From contig NZ_VDND01000001.1 in assembly GCF_007665395.1 (NCBI RefSeq), forward strand, positions 248,001 to 312,000: DNA of 64,000 bases, given 5' to 3'. Positions 16,343-24,817 of this stretch are shown one piece after another. Under the pieces are notes generated by a model, which worked only from the letters and a program-made list of their open reading frames with translations, made no database searches and had not been told where the DNA came from. How positions within the stretch are numbered: the first letter of the stretch is position 1; each line of letters starts with the position of its first letter. This DNA is from Pseudomonas oryzihabitans (lineage in GTDB: Bacteria; Pseudomonadota; Gammaproteobacteria; Pseudomonadales; Pseudomonadaceae). A program made the translations under genes and the position numbers.

Positions 16343-18712
16343 CTACAGGGTAACGAACAGTGCCGAGGTCCAGACGCGGGATTGATCGCGCTGACGGCCC
16401 ACCAGGAACAGCGGGTGTTCGCGGCCCGCTGCCAGCTCCAGATCGGCCAGGGCCAGACTGCCGCTCAGCTCGCGCGGCAGCGACTGGTCGGTGACACGCT
16501 CCAGGGCCACCTGCAGCTCGGCGCCGGCCAGGGACTCCACCACTTCGCCCCGGGCCAGCAACTCGGCGCCTTCGATGCGGCGGTCAAGGCGAGGCGCCTG
16601 CACGTGGGGCTGGGGCGTGAGGGGATCGCCCACCTTGATATAGCCATTGATACGGACGGCCAACTCGAAACGCACGCCCTCCAGGTGCGACAGGTCGATC
16701 TCCAGGCTGTCGGTGTCGCCGTTGGTGTCGGTGCGGAAGGCCAGGGTAGTAGCATCCTGGCGCCAGACGCACTGCTCGGGGTGATCGGCACCCAGCAGGC
16801 GGAAGCCCTGGAGCGTCGCCCCGAGGATACGCAACTCGCCGCTCCAGTAGGCGCCGCGGTAGCGATCCTTAATCCGCGCACCGCCCAGGCGCAGGCGAAT
16901 ACGGGCGGGGGCCAGGCCCAGCTCCCGGTGTAGGTTGCGCGACCACAGCCGCGCCTCGCCCCGATAGAGTTCCAGGCTCTCCCAGCCGGCATCGCCCAGC
17001 AGGCGATAGTCCAGGCGATCTGCCGCGGTCGCGCGCACCACGTCGCCCATCAGCTGATCACCCAGTCGCAATTCGGCATGGCTGCGCTCGCCGGTGGTGG
17101 CGAAGGTATGCCGGGCGCGCAAGGCGCGGCCGACCCCGGCGCGGTCGAAGGACTCGGCAAGGACTCCGGTGAGACCACCCCGGGAGCCGAAGACCGCCGT
17201 CGCCGGCACACCGCCCCCGCAACGCCCCTGGTGCTCGTCACTGTTGGCGGCGGCGCCGACCCGATAGCCCCTTTGCAGCGCCTCGGCATAGACCCAGTGG
17301 AACTGGCCCCAGGCCGAGCCCACTTCCACCAGGCGTTCCAGTTCCGGGTGATGCCAGTCGAGATTGCAGCGGCGGCCACCGACGTGGGGCATCATCAGGT
17401 GACCCTCAGGGTCCTTGGCATAGGCGGCATAGAGCTCGTCCACCGGCCAGGCGCCGGGCTTGAGGGTGCCGGCGGTGAATTCGTTCCACTCGAAGGAGCG
17501 CACCAGGCGGCCCTGGGCGTCGAAGGGGAACTCGGGCTTGCCGTCATGCAGGAAGATCACGTTGCGGTCACCGCCGGCGCAGGAGTTGCCGCACCATTCG
17601 GTACCGGGATAGCAGACGAAACGACCGGGCTCGTTGAGTTCGCCGATCAGCGCTACGGCCGCGTCCCAGCGCGCCTCGGTGATGTTGAAGTCGTTGGCGG
17701 TGTAGCCGAGCACGTCCAGGCCGGCCACGTCGCGGCCGTAGCTCAGGTTGTAGAGGGTGTCGTTGGTGCCCACGGTATCGTCCGAATGCACGTGCAGATC
17801 GGCGTAAAGTGGCCGCAGACCGGTGACGGCGGCCTCAACGTCGAGGTAAGCCTGGGCGCTGGCCACACCCGCGTGCCTCGTTTCCGCAGTGATCGACCAC
17901 TCGCCGGGAGCGTCCAGGGTCACGGCGGGTAGGCGCACCACCGCCCAGCCCTGTTCGGCCAGGGTGAGGGGCAGGGTGCGGCGCTGGTCCTGAGGTCCGC
18001 TGAGCGTGAGCAGGCCGTTCAAGGGCAGTTGCCGGCAGGTGTTGCCCCAGGCGTCGTCGGCGCGGATCAGGATATCGAAGGGCTGCGTCCGCCCGACCAG
18101 CCGCGGCGCGATGGCCTGCAGGCGCACGGGTGGCCCGGGGACGATGTCCAGCAGCAGGTCGCCAGGTACCTCGGCGAACTTGGAGCTGCCCAGCGGATCG
18201 ATGAACAGCCGCAGGCGGAAGTCCTTTTCGACGAAGCTCTGCACCCGGGTCCCAGCGCCACCCTGGCGGCGGTCGCCAAGGCGGATGACGATGCGATCGC
18301 CGGGGTTCAGGTAGCCGTCGACGATATCGATCAGGATGGCCTTCTGGAAGGGCCGCTCATGGCCCTTCTGGTCGAAGCGAACCTGCAGGTGCTGAACGGT
18401 AGCGGGACTCTGGCCCGGCACTAGTTCGCCCGCCTGGTATTCGGCACTGACGTAGTTGGGGCCGCTCGGGTCGGAGGTCTGGAACAACGCCCAGTCCGAA
18501 TAGAACTTGAAGGCCAGCTTGAGCCAGGCACCATCGGCCAGGCCGCTCGCGCCCACCTCGTAGACGAAGGTCAACTCGTCCCATTGTCCGGCTACCAGCG
18601 TCTGGCGATCGCACTGGATACTGCCGAGGAAGGGCCGCGCCTTGTTACGCGCATAGAGGCCCTGCGGTGCTATGTAGTCGCCGGCGTCCCGGGGATCGAA
18701 GGTCTGGGTCAC
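16343..18712 (-). CDS. PHP-domain protein of the DUF3604 type
   Basis: 789 residues starting from a GTG at 18712 with GAGG 8 nt upstream. The N-terminal ~300 residues form a beta-rich region; a PHP-type metal-binding domain follows with LYADLHVHSDDTVGTNDT, GTEWCGNSCAGGDRNVIF, MMPHVGGRRCNLDWHHPE and AAANSDEHQGRCGGG. The C-terminal part is again beta-rich. PHP enzymes are metal-dependent phosphoesterases or hydrolases; DUF3604 proteins are poorly understood. No signal peptide is obvious, so the protein is probably cytoplasmic. It is the last gene of the minus-strand importer operon (34 nt after the permease), so it probably acts on the imported substrate. Confidence 0.82.
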   Translation of the reverse strand: MTQTFDPRDAGDYIAPQGLYARNKARPFLGSIQCDRQTLVAGQWDELTFVYEVGASGLADGAWLKLAFKFYSDWALFQTSDPSGPNYVSAEYQAGELVPGQSPATVQHLQVRFDQKGHERPFQKAILIDIVDGYLNPGDRIVIRLGDRRQGGAGTRVQSFVEKDFRLRLFIDPLGSSKFAEVPGDLLLDIVPGPPVRLQAIAPRLVGRTQPFDILIRADDAWGNTCRQLPLNGLLTLSGPQDQRRTLPLTLAEQGWAVVRLPAVTLDAPGEWSITAETRHAGVASAQAYLDVEAAVTGLRPLYADLHVHSDDTVGTNDTLYNLSYGRDVAGLDVLGYTANDFNITEARWDAAVALIGELNEPGRFVCYPGTEWCGNSCAGGDRNVIFLHDGKPEFPFDAQGRLVRSFEWNEFTAGTLKPGAWPVDELYAAYAKDPEGHLMMPHVGGRRCNLDWHHPELERLVEVGSAWGQFHWVYAEALQRGYRVGAAANSDEHQGRCGGGVPATAVFGSRGGLTGVLAESFDRAGVGRALRARHTFATTGERSHAELRLGDQLMGDVVRATAADRLDYRLLGDAGWESLELYRGEARLWSRNLHRELGLAPARIRLRLGGARIKDRYRGAYWSGELRILGATLQGFRLLGADHPEQCVWRQDATTLAFRTDTNGDTDSLEIDLSHLEGVRFELAVRINGYIKVGDPLTPQPHVQAPRLDRRIEGAELLARGEVVESLAGAELQVALERVTDQSLPRELSGSLALADLELAAGREHPLFLVGRQRDQSRVWTSALFVTL

Positions 18713-18746
18713 TGAGGTTACCTCGGAAGGGAAAAGGAAAGGGACG

Positions 18747-19496
18747 TCAGGCCGCTCGCCAGGCCTGGTAGTGACGCTCGAGCCGCCGGAACACCAGGCT
18801 TTCCATCAGCCAGGCCAGCAGGCCGATGAGGGTGATGCCCAGCAGCACCTGGCTGGCGTTGCCGATCTGGCCGCCCATGGAGACCATCCAGCCGATGCCC
18901 TGGGACGCGCCGATCATTTCCGCCGCCACCAAGGCCCGCCAGCCCTGGCTGAAGCCGATGCGCAGTGCCGCGGTGAGAAAGGGCAGGGAGGCGGGGAGAT
19001 AGACGTAACCCAGTAGTTGCCAGCGGCTGGCGCCCAGGGTGCGAGCGGCGCGCACCTCGCCGTCGCGGATGCCCAGCACCCCCTCCTGGATGGTCACCGC
19101 CATGGGAAAGACCGCGGCGATGAAGATCACCAGGACGATGGAGAAGAAACCCAGACCGAAGACGATGAGGATCAGCGGCGCCCAGGCGATGGGTGGTATG
19201 GCCATGAACAGGCTGTTGAGCGGTGCGACGAAATCGCGGAAATGCCGCGACAGGCCGGCCGTCGTTCCCAGCAGGACGGCTACCAGCACCGCCGCGCCGA
19301 AGCCGGCCAATTCCTCCAGGACGCTCGCCTTGAATTGCAGCCAGAGCGAGCCGTCCTGCAGCCAGCGCCAGGCTTCGGCCGCCACCATCCAGGGCGGCGG
19401 CAGCACATAGCTGGGAAAGCGGCTGGCCAGGGCGATCCAGACCAGGAGCAGGCAGGGCAGCGAAGCCCAGCCCCAATGTGGGCGTGGCAGAGTCAT
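18747..19496 (-). CDS. Taurine/sulfonate-type ABC transporter permease
   Basis: 249 residues from ATG 19496. It has the single-permease SsuC/TauC layout: an N-terminal segment, YVLPPPWMVAAEAW, a polar loop, and the EAA motif EVRAARTLGASRWQLLGYVYLPASLPFL. One permease gene accompanies one ATPase and one binding protein, as in Ssu/Tau/THI5 systems where it homodimerises. The start choice is set by the hydrophobic start MTLPRPHWGWASLPCLLL; an extra upstream extension would be non-membrane and basic. The ligand is unknown. Confidence 0.9.
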   Translation of the reverse strand: MTLPRPHWGWASLPCLLLVWIALASRFPSYVLPPPWMVAAEAWRWLQDGSLWLQFKASVLEELAGFGAAVLVAVLLGTTAGLSRHFRDFVAPLNSLFMAIPPIAWAPLILIVFGLGFFSIVLVIFIAAVFPMAVTIQEGVLGIRDGEVRAARTLGASRWQLLGYVYLPASLPFLTAALRIGFSQGWRALVAAEMIGASQGIGWMVSMGGQIGNASQVLLGITLIGLLAWLMESLVFRRLERHYQAWRAA

Positions 19497-19503
19497 GGCG
19501 GCG

Positions 19504-20493
19504 TCACTGGCTGGCACGTTGCAGATAGGCGGTGTCCACCAGGTCGGCGAGCGGCACCTGGGTGTCCATGAATTTGAGCGCACGCGAGTAGTCCATCAGC
19601 CGCTGGATGAACGCCAGGTCCGCGGGTGCCAGGTCCGCCGACCAGCCCAGCCGGTGACGGGCTTCGGCGACGATGGCCACCCCGTCCGCCGTGCTGCCAT
19701 CGGCGCGCTGTACGGGTTCGAGCTTGAAGGCGTCGGCGATGATGCGGTTGGCTTCAGCGGGATGTTCGTTGAGGAAGGCGATGGCGCGGCGGTGGGCGCG
19801 CAACAGCTTGACCACGTCGTCGGGGCGGTCGCGCAGGGTTTCCGGTAGGCCGATCACCACGTACCAGGGGTACTGCGGCAACGCCTGGTTGACGTCCAGC
19901 AGCAGTCGCGCCGAACCGCGCAGGAGCGCCTGGCTGACGAAGGGTTCCCAGGAGAAGGCGGCATCAACGATCCCGCGGTCCAGCGCGGCGTTCATGTTGC
20001 CCGGCGGCAGGTCGACGATGGTCAAGTCACGATCCGGATCGAGCCCGGCGTGCTCCTTGAGCACATAACCGCGCAGCAGCACGTCCATGCCACTGCCCTT
20101 CTTGACCCCGGCGAGCGTGTGGCCTTTCAACCCGGCCAGGTCCTGGAGGCCGCTCTGGGCTCCGGCCAGCACGGCGGCCTGGCCGTAGTTCACCTTGGCC
20201 AGGATCACGCTCTTCAGGCCCCGGGCGTACCACTGGTAGACCGGCGGGGTACCGACGTAGGCCACGTCCAGTTCATGGGCGGCCAGCGCCTGCTGGATGA
20301 CCGGCCCGTCGCCCAGCGGCTTGACCTCCACCGCTAGGCCTTCTTCCTTGAAATAGCCCAGGCGCTCGGCGATCAGCACGGGCGCGTTGGCCATGGCGAA
20401 GACGTAGCCGATCCTCAGGGGTTCGGCAGCTTGGGCACTGCCCAGCAGCGTGGTGCAGGCCAGGGCGAGGGGCAGGAGCAGCTTCTTGATAAT
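19504..20493 (-). CDS. NrtA/SsuA/TauA-type ABC substrate-binding protein with a non-standard start
   Basis: The mature sequence (EPLRIGYVFAMANAPVLIAERLGY, interrupted here by the signal site only) is a typical SsuA/NrtA protein, with SGMDVLL, VDLPPGNMNAALDRG and VDAAFSWEPFVSQALL. A complete signal peptide (IIKKLLLPLALACTTLLG, cleaved after AQA) precedes the first internal ATG at 20394, so translation must start upstream. In frame between the ATPase stop (20518-20520) and this signal peptide there is no ATG, GTG, TTG or CTG; the best candidate is ATT at 20491-20493, giving 329 residues. The start may therefore be a rare ATT codon or a mutated ATG. Operon order is ATPase, binding protein, permease, PHP protein. 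Confidence 0.85.
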   Translation of the reverse strand: MIKKLLLPLALACTTLLGSAQAAEPLRIGYVFAMANAPVLIAERLGYFKEEGLAVEVKPLGDGPVIQQALAAHELDVAYVGTPPVYQWYARGLKSVILAKVNYGQAAVLAGAQSGLQDLAGLKGHTLAGVKKGSGMDVLLRGYVLKEHAGLDPDRDLTIVDLPPGNMNAALDRGIVDAAFSWEPFVSQALLRGSARLLLDVNQALPQYPWYVVIGLPETLRDRPDDVVKLLRAHRRAIAFLNEHPAEANRIIADAFKLEPVQRADGSTADGVAIVAEARHRLGWSADLAPADLAFIQRLMDYSRALKFMDTQVPLADLVDTAYLQRASQ

Positions 20494-20517
20494 GGCAGTG
20501 TGGACTCGGCGAGGTAT

Positions 20518-21339
20518 TCAGGGGGAGGGCACAGGCAGCGACGAAGTCTTCGCCATCACGGTGGCGATGCGTTCCGTCAGCTCGTTGCGGTAGTCGAAGA
20601 AGGCGGGCAGGCGGCGAGTCTCGAGATTGCGACGTGGCCGAGGCAGGTCGATGCGCACTTCGCTGTGGAGGCCGCGGGGCGCCACGTCCAGCAAGACGAC
20701 ACGGTCGGCGAGAAACACGGCCTCGTCGATGTCATGGGTGATGAACAGCACGGTCTGGCCCAGGCGGGACCACAGCCGCAGGGTTTCCTCGTTGAGGCTG
20801 GCGCGGCTGATGGCATCGAGCGCTGCGAAGGGCTCGTCCATCAGCAGTACCTTGGGTTCCAGCACCAGGGCGCGCGCCAGGGCGACCCGCTGCTGCATGC
20901 CCCCGGACAACTGGCGCGGCAGGCGATGGGCGACCTGCTCCAATCCGACCAGACGCAAATACTCCAGGGCTCGTTCCCGCTGGGCGGCGGCAGATAGCTG
21001 CGCGGCCAGCCGCAGGCCGAAGCGGACGTTCTCCAGGGCGCTCAGCCAGGGAAAGAGTTGCGGGCTCTGGAACACGTAGCCAAGTTCAGGCAGCTCAGGG
21101 CGCGCGGGGGCGCCATTGATCAGCACCTCGCCCGCCTGGGGCTGCTGGAAGCCGGACAGGAGATTGAGCAGGGTGGTCTTGCCGCACCCTGAAGGCCCAA
21201 GCAGGACCACGAATTCTCCAGGCTGCGCCGCCAGGTCGAGCCCTTGGAACACCGGCTGACCGTTGGCATAGGCGAATTCCACCGCGGCCACACTCAGGGC
21301 GGGTGGATAGCAAGCGGCGGTGGCGGGAATGGACGTCAT
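20518..21339 (-). CDS. Taurine/sulfonate-type ABC transporter ATPase
   Basis: 273 residues from the ATG at 21339, chosen because an AGG lies 8 nt upstream; an ATG 39 nt further out (21378) has no ribosome site and overlaps the operator palindrome. Walker A GPSGCGKTT, Q-loop VFQSPQLFPWLSALENV, signature LSGGMQQRVALARA and Walker B VLLMDEPFAALD are intact, as in TauB/SsuB. A ~40-residue C-terminal tail is normal for this group. First gene of the minus-strand operon. Confidence 0.93.
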   Translation of the reverse strand: MTSIPATAACYPPALSVAAVEFAYANGQPVFQGLDLAAQPGEFVVLLGPSGCGKTTLLNLLSGFQQPQAGEVLINGAPARPELPELGYVFQSPQLFPWLSALENVRFGLRLAAQLSAAAQRERALEYLRLVGLEQVAHRLPRQLSGGMQQRVALARALVLEPKVLLMDEPFAALDAISRASLNEETLRLWSRLGQTVLFITHDIDEAVFLADRVVLLDVAPRGLHSEVRIDLPRPRRNLETRRLPAFFDYRNELTERIATVMAKTSSLPVPSP

Positions 21340-21372
21340 GGCAACCTGACCCAACTGCTTTACAATGGATGG

Positions 21373-21396
21373 TTGCAATAATACGTATTAATACAA
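21373..21396. promoter_or_regulatory. Palindromic operator between ATPase and GntR regulator
   Basis: The perfect 12-bp palindrome TAATACGTATTA (21379-21390) sits at the centre of a longer imperfect inverted repeat with outer arms TTGCAA and TACAA-like. It lies 40 bp before the ATPase ATG and 71 bp before the GntR ATG, within the divergent promoter region. Its AT-rich, TAC/GTA-centred form resembles operators of GntR/UTRA regulators, so the neighbour at 21461 is the likely binder. Confidence 0.5.
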
Positions 21397-21460
21397 GTTG
21401 GCCTAAGAACCCTTCCTTCTAACCTTAGAGGCAAAGGGCCAGTGCTCAGCGTTGGATAGG

Positions 21461-22192
21461 ATGACCTGCGTGACCCTGCAACGAGACAGCTCCACCGCGC
21501 TCTACGAGCAAATCTGTAATCAGCTGCTCGACGAAATCCGCCAGGGCGCCTTTGGCCCCAGTGGTCGGCTGCCTTCGGAAGCCGCGCTGGTGCAGCGCTT
21601 CGCCGTGAGTCGGGTCACTATCCGCCTGGCCCTGGGCCGGCTCGAGGCGGAAGGGGTAGTGGAACGCAAGCAAGGCAAGGGCACCTTCGTCGCCGCCCGC
21701 CAGGTACGCCATGAACTGAATGCCTTGCGCAGCTTTCACGAGGCCTTGTTGCTGCAGGGCTTGAATCCCAGCATGCGCCTGCTCGGTCAGCGGCGGATCA
21801 TGGTGCCTGACTCGTTGTGCGACCTTTTCAGCGGCACCTGCCTGGCCGTGCAGCGAGTGCATCTGGTCGACGACGAACCCATCGCCTATGCCAGCAGCCA
21901 CCTGGTGGACGAACTCGGTGACGTGGACTGGGAGGCCCTCGGCCAGGTGCCGTTGTACTCGCTACTCGAACGACTCACCGGCCAGCCGGTGGCCCGCGCC
22001 GACCTGGCGATCCGCGCCCAGTCCGCTGACCGAATGCTCGCCGAGTGCCTCGAGGTCAAGCGCGGGACGGCGCTGTTGGTGCTCGAACGCACCTCGCGCT
22101 TCGCCGACGGCCGCTGTTGCGACCTGACCACTTTCTACATCCGGCCGGAACGCTATGCCTTTGTCTTGAGCGGGGTGTTCAAGGCGGGCTGA
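21461..22192 (+). CDS. GntR-family regulator with UTRA domain (HutC subfamily)
   Basis: 243 residues from the ATG at 21461 (a GTG nine nt later is an alternative). The N-terminal winged helix reads LYEQICNQLLDEIRQG, GRLPSEAALVQRFAVSRVTI, then RKQGKGTFVA, the standard HutC-class HTH and wing. The C-terminal UTRA ligand domain contains RVHLVDDEPIAYASSHLV and LLVLERTSRFADGR. It is divergent from the taurine-type importer operon (starting 21339) with a palindrome between them, so it most likely represses that operon and senses its substrate. Confidence 0.92.
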   Translation: MTCVTLQRDSSTALYEQICNQLLDEIRQGAFGPSGRLPSEAALVQRFAVSRVTIRLALGRLEAEGVVERKQGKGTFVAARQVRHELNALRSFHEALLLQGLNPSMRLLGQRRIMVPDSLCDLFSGTCLAVQRVHLVDDEPIAYASSHLVDELGDVDWEALGQVPLYSLLERLTGQPVARADLAIRAQSADRMLAECLEVKRGTALLVLERTSRFADGRCCDLTTFYIRPERYAFVLSGVFKAG

Positions 22193-22405
22193 GGTGGTCC
22201 TGTTCGGCATGCGATGGCACCAAATTGACGTCTTAGGAACGGCTTCTGCATAGCGCCGTACTAGCTGATCCTGAGCTTCGATACGAATCCATTGCCGGTG
22301 AGGGACATACCGGCCACAGCCTGTTTCATTCAGGTCGCTGTGCGACTTCCCGTGTTACCCACGATGAATTTTTTCGTCGCGCAGCGCGATCGCGATCCCT
22401 TCCGT

Positions 22406-22418
22406 GTGAGCGGCTCAC
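22406..22418. promoter_or_regulatory. Palindromic operator, copy 1
   Basis: GTGAGC-G-GCTCAC, a perfect 13-bp palindrome, centred at 22412. It matches the second copy exactly except for the central base. The GntR/FCD regulator that starts at 22557 is the likely ligand-responsive binder. Confidence 0.65.
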
Positions 22419-22518
22419 GATAGACGCCATACCTCGATCCTTAGCCAGAAGCGTTATTTCTACCGCTGGTTTAGCTCACGTAGCCTGGTGCGCCTCAGTG
22501 ATCGCCACAGACATCTGC

Positions 22519-22533
22519 TGTGAGCTGCTCACA
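22519..22533. promoter_or_regulatory. Palindromic operator, copy 2
   Basis: TGTGAGC-T-GCTCACA, a perfect 15-bp palindrome centred at 22526, 24 bp before the GTG of the GntR gene. The 114-bp centre-to-centre distance from copy 1 (close to eleven helical turns) would allow looping and repression by a dimeric regulator. Confidence 0.65.
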
Positions 22534-22556
22534 ATCAACGTGGATGCACATCGCTC

Positions 22557-23270
22557 GTGACTTCTCGCTCAACCAACACTGCAGACAGTCAAGCCGAGGC
22601 CGCCTATCGGCGCATTCGGCGCGACATCCTCTCGTGCCTGCTGATGCCCGGCGTTTTGATCACCGAGCCCGGCTTGATGGAGCGCTACGGGATTGGCAAA
22701 AGCAGCTGCCGGATCGCGTTGACCCGGTTGAGCCACGAACACCTGGTGCTGTCCCGGCCACGCAAGGGTTATCAGGTAGCGCCAGTCACGGTGAAAGACG
22801 TCGAGGAAGTATTCGCCTTACGGGTGCAGTTGGAGCCGATGGCCGCGCGGCTAGCCGTTGGGCGAGTGGACATCGTGCGTTTGAGGGTGCTGGAGGCTGC
22901 TTGCCGAGTGCGCTATGCCGTCCCCCTGCACGATCAGATCGACGTCTTCATGGATGCCAACAAGGCTTTCCACCTGGAGATCGCTCGTGCCACCGGTAAC
23001 GAGCGCCTGTTGCGAACCCTGTCCGGCCTGATGGATGAGATGAGCCGACTGGTCGCCCTGGGTTTCAACGTCCAGGGCACCAAGCCGGAGATCAAGCATG
23101 ATCACAACGCCATGATCGCGGCATTCGAGGAAGGCGACGGCAAGCGTGCCGAGTTGATCGCCCGGCGGCACATCGAGACCTTTCAAAGCATGACCATGGA
23201 GAAGGTCTACGCCAGCCTAAGCGAGGCGGGAGCCTCGTTACCGCTGTTGGCGGCGAGGTTCGCCCGATGA
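22557..23270 (+). CDS. GntR-family regulator with FCD domain (FadR-like)
   Basis: 237 residues from GTG 22557. The N-terminal GntR helix-turn-helix reads AYRRIRRDILSCLLMPGVLI, ERYGIGKSSCRIALTRLSHE and RPRKGYQVAPV. The C-terminal FCD ligand-binding domain follows with VEEVFALRVQLEPMAARLAV and FHLEIARATGN, the family's metal/ligand region. It is the first gene of a 12.6 kb operon (ATGA overlap with the next gene), preceded by twin palindromes. It is presumably an autoregulating repressor released by the substrate or a CoA intermediate; the effector is unknown. Confidence 0.92.
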   Translation: MTSRSTNTADSQAEAAYRRIRRDILSCLLMPGVLITEPGLMERYGIGKSSCRIALTRLSHEHLVLSRPRKGYQVAPVTVKDVEEVFALRVQLEPMAARLAVGRVDIVRLRVLEAACRVRYAVPLHDQIDVFMDANKAFHLEIARATGNERLLRTLSGLMDEMSRLVALGFNVQGTKPEIKHDHNAMIAAFEEGDGKRAELIARRHIETFQSMTMEKVYASLSEAGASLPLLAARFAR

Positions 23271-24025
23271 CGGCCGCCGTTACCATCGAACAGCCGGTGC
23301 CAGCGGTGGCATTGAGCGGCATCGATAAGCACTTCGAGCAGCTGCAGGTGCTGCACGATGTTTCCTTCAGCGTTGATCAGGGTGAGATCGTCGCGCTACT
23401 CGGCATGTCCGGTTGTGGCAAAAGCACCCTGCTCAATATCGTCTCCGGTCTGCTGTGCGCCGATGGTGGCGACCTGCGGCTGTTCGGCGCGCCGGCCGCC
23501 AGCTTCACCGCCTGGGAGCAGGTGGCCTACATGTTCCAGGAAGATCGCCTACTACCCTGGCGAAGCGTACAAGCCAACGTTGGGTTTGGTCTGGAGGGCC
23601 GACTGGACAAGGCCGAGCGGGCGCGGCGGGTGGCCGAAGCGCTGGATCTGGTAGGACTCACCGAGTTCGCCAAGGCCTGGCCGCATCAGTTGTCCGGCGG
23701 CATGCGCAGCCGCGCTGCGCTGGCCCGGAGCCTGGTCGGACAGCCACGGCTGCTGCTCATGGACGAACCCTTCTCCAAGCTCGATCCACAAACGCGCACC
23801 CAGATGCACGAGGAGCTGCTACGGCTGCAGGTGTTGGCCGGCATGACCATCCTCTTCGTGACTCACGACGTGGAGGAGGCGGTGGTGCTGGCCGACCGCG
23901 TCGTGGTGCTGGAGCCGCGGCCGGGCCGGATCAAGGCGCTGCAGCGCCTGCTGCTGCCGAAGCCACGCGTACCTACCGATCCAGCGGTGAGCGAGCAAAT
24001 TCGCCGCCTGCGGTTGGAACTCTGA
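23267..24025 (+). CDS. Nitrate/sulfonate/taurine-type ABC transporter ATPase
   Basis: 252 residues. Walker A GMSGCGKST, Q-loop MFQEDRLLPWRSVQANV and Walker B LLLMDEPFSKLD are intact. The signature is LSGGMRSRAALARS, a mild variant of the usual LSGGMQQR. It overlaps the regulator by 4 nt and is followed after one nucleotide by its permease. It belongs with the permease at 24027 and binding protein at 24818, one of two importers in this operon. Confidence 0.92.
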   Translation: MTAAVTIEQPVPAVALSGIDKHFEQLQVLHDVSFSVDQGEIVALLGMSGCGKSTLLNIVSGLLCADGGDLRLFGAPAASFTAWEQVAYMFQEDRLLPWRSVQANVGFGLEGRLDKAERARRVAEALDLVGLTEFAKAWPHQLSGGMRSRAALARSLVGQPRLLLMDEPFSKLDPQTRTQMHEELLRLQVLAGMTILFVTHDVEEAVVLADRVVVLEPRPGRIKALQRLLLPKPRVPTDPAVSEQIRRLRLEL

Positions 24026-24026
24026 G

Positions 24027-24791
24027 ATGAAGGTTGCCCGCCGTGTTGCCCGTCTTGTCCTACAGCGCCTGGCCCTCGTCGCGGTGGTCGGGATGCTGTG
24101 GTGGTATGCCGCTAGCCAGCTGCCGTCCTTTGTCCTGCCGGGACCGGAGCGGGTTGCCGGTGCGCTGGTCGACCTGCTGCAGAAGGATAGTTTCCTGCAT
24201 GACCTGGGTGCCACGCTCAGTCGAGTGCTTAGTGGTTTTGTGCTGGCCACCCTGGTAGGGACGCCCCTAGGCCTGGCGCTGGGAGGCAACCGGGCCCTGG
24301 CGCGCTTCTTCGAGCCTGTGCTGGCGGTGTTTAACACGGTCTCGTCGGCGATCTGGGCGATCTTCGCCATCATCTGGTTCGGCATCTCCGATGCCACCAC
24401 GGTATTCGTGGTGTTCATGACCGCCATGCCCTTGATTCTCACCAACGTATGGCAGGGCGCCCAGACCGTGGAGCAGCAATACGTGGAGCTGGCGCGCTCT
24501 TTTCGGCAGTCACGCCTGCAGATTCTGCTGAAGATTTCGCTGCCCAGTATCCTGCCGCATTTTTTCGCCGGTGCCCGGCTGGCCTTTGGCTTTGGATGGC
24601 GGGTTTCTCTGGTGGCCGAGACGCTCGGTGCTTCAGACGGGATTGGTTACCGCCTACGTCAGGCAGCGGACTTGGTGCAGAGCGACCAGGTATTCGCCTG
24701 GACGGTGCTGCTGGTGGCACTGATGTTGGCGCTCGAAGGCGGAGTGCTCAAGCCTCTGGAACGCTGGCTGTTTCGTTGGAAAGCCCTTTGA
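24027..24791 (+). CDS. Nitrate/sulfonate/taurine-type ABC transporter permease
   Basis: 254 residues, about six membrane segments. It has the SsuC-like opening (ALVAVVGMLWWYAASQLPSF, VLPGPERV), and the EAA coupling loop YVELARSFRQSRLQILLKISLPSILPHF. It homodimerises in this family and receives substrate from the binding protein at 24818. The ATG follows the ATPase stop by one nucleotide. Confidence 0.92.
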   Translation: MKVARRVARLVLQRLALVAVVGMLWWYAASQLPSFVLPGPERVAGALVDLLQKDSFLHDLGATLSRVLSGFVLATLVGTPLGLALGGNRALARFFEPVLAVFNTVSSAIWAIFAIIWFGISDATTVFVVFMTAMPLILTNVWQGAQTVEQQYVELARSFRQSRLQILLKISLPSILPHFFAGARLAFGFGWRVSLVAETLGASDGIGYRLRQAADLVQSDQVFAWTVLLVALMLALEGGVLKPLERWLFRWKAL

Positions 24792-24817
24792 CCCTCTCAT
24801 TCGCAAGGAGCATACGC

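Larger units (their letters stand above)
22193..22556. other. Regulatory intergenic region before the second GntR operon
   Basis: A 364-bp gap with no convincing coding sequence. Near its start GCCGGT/ACCGGC (22294-22314, 9-nt loop) could end the upstream GntR transcript. Its right part carries two copies of a GTGAGC-N-GCTCAC palindrome, annotated separately. No promoter hexamers are clear enough to call. Confidence 0.6.
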
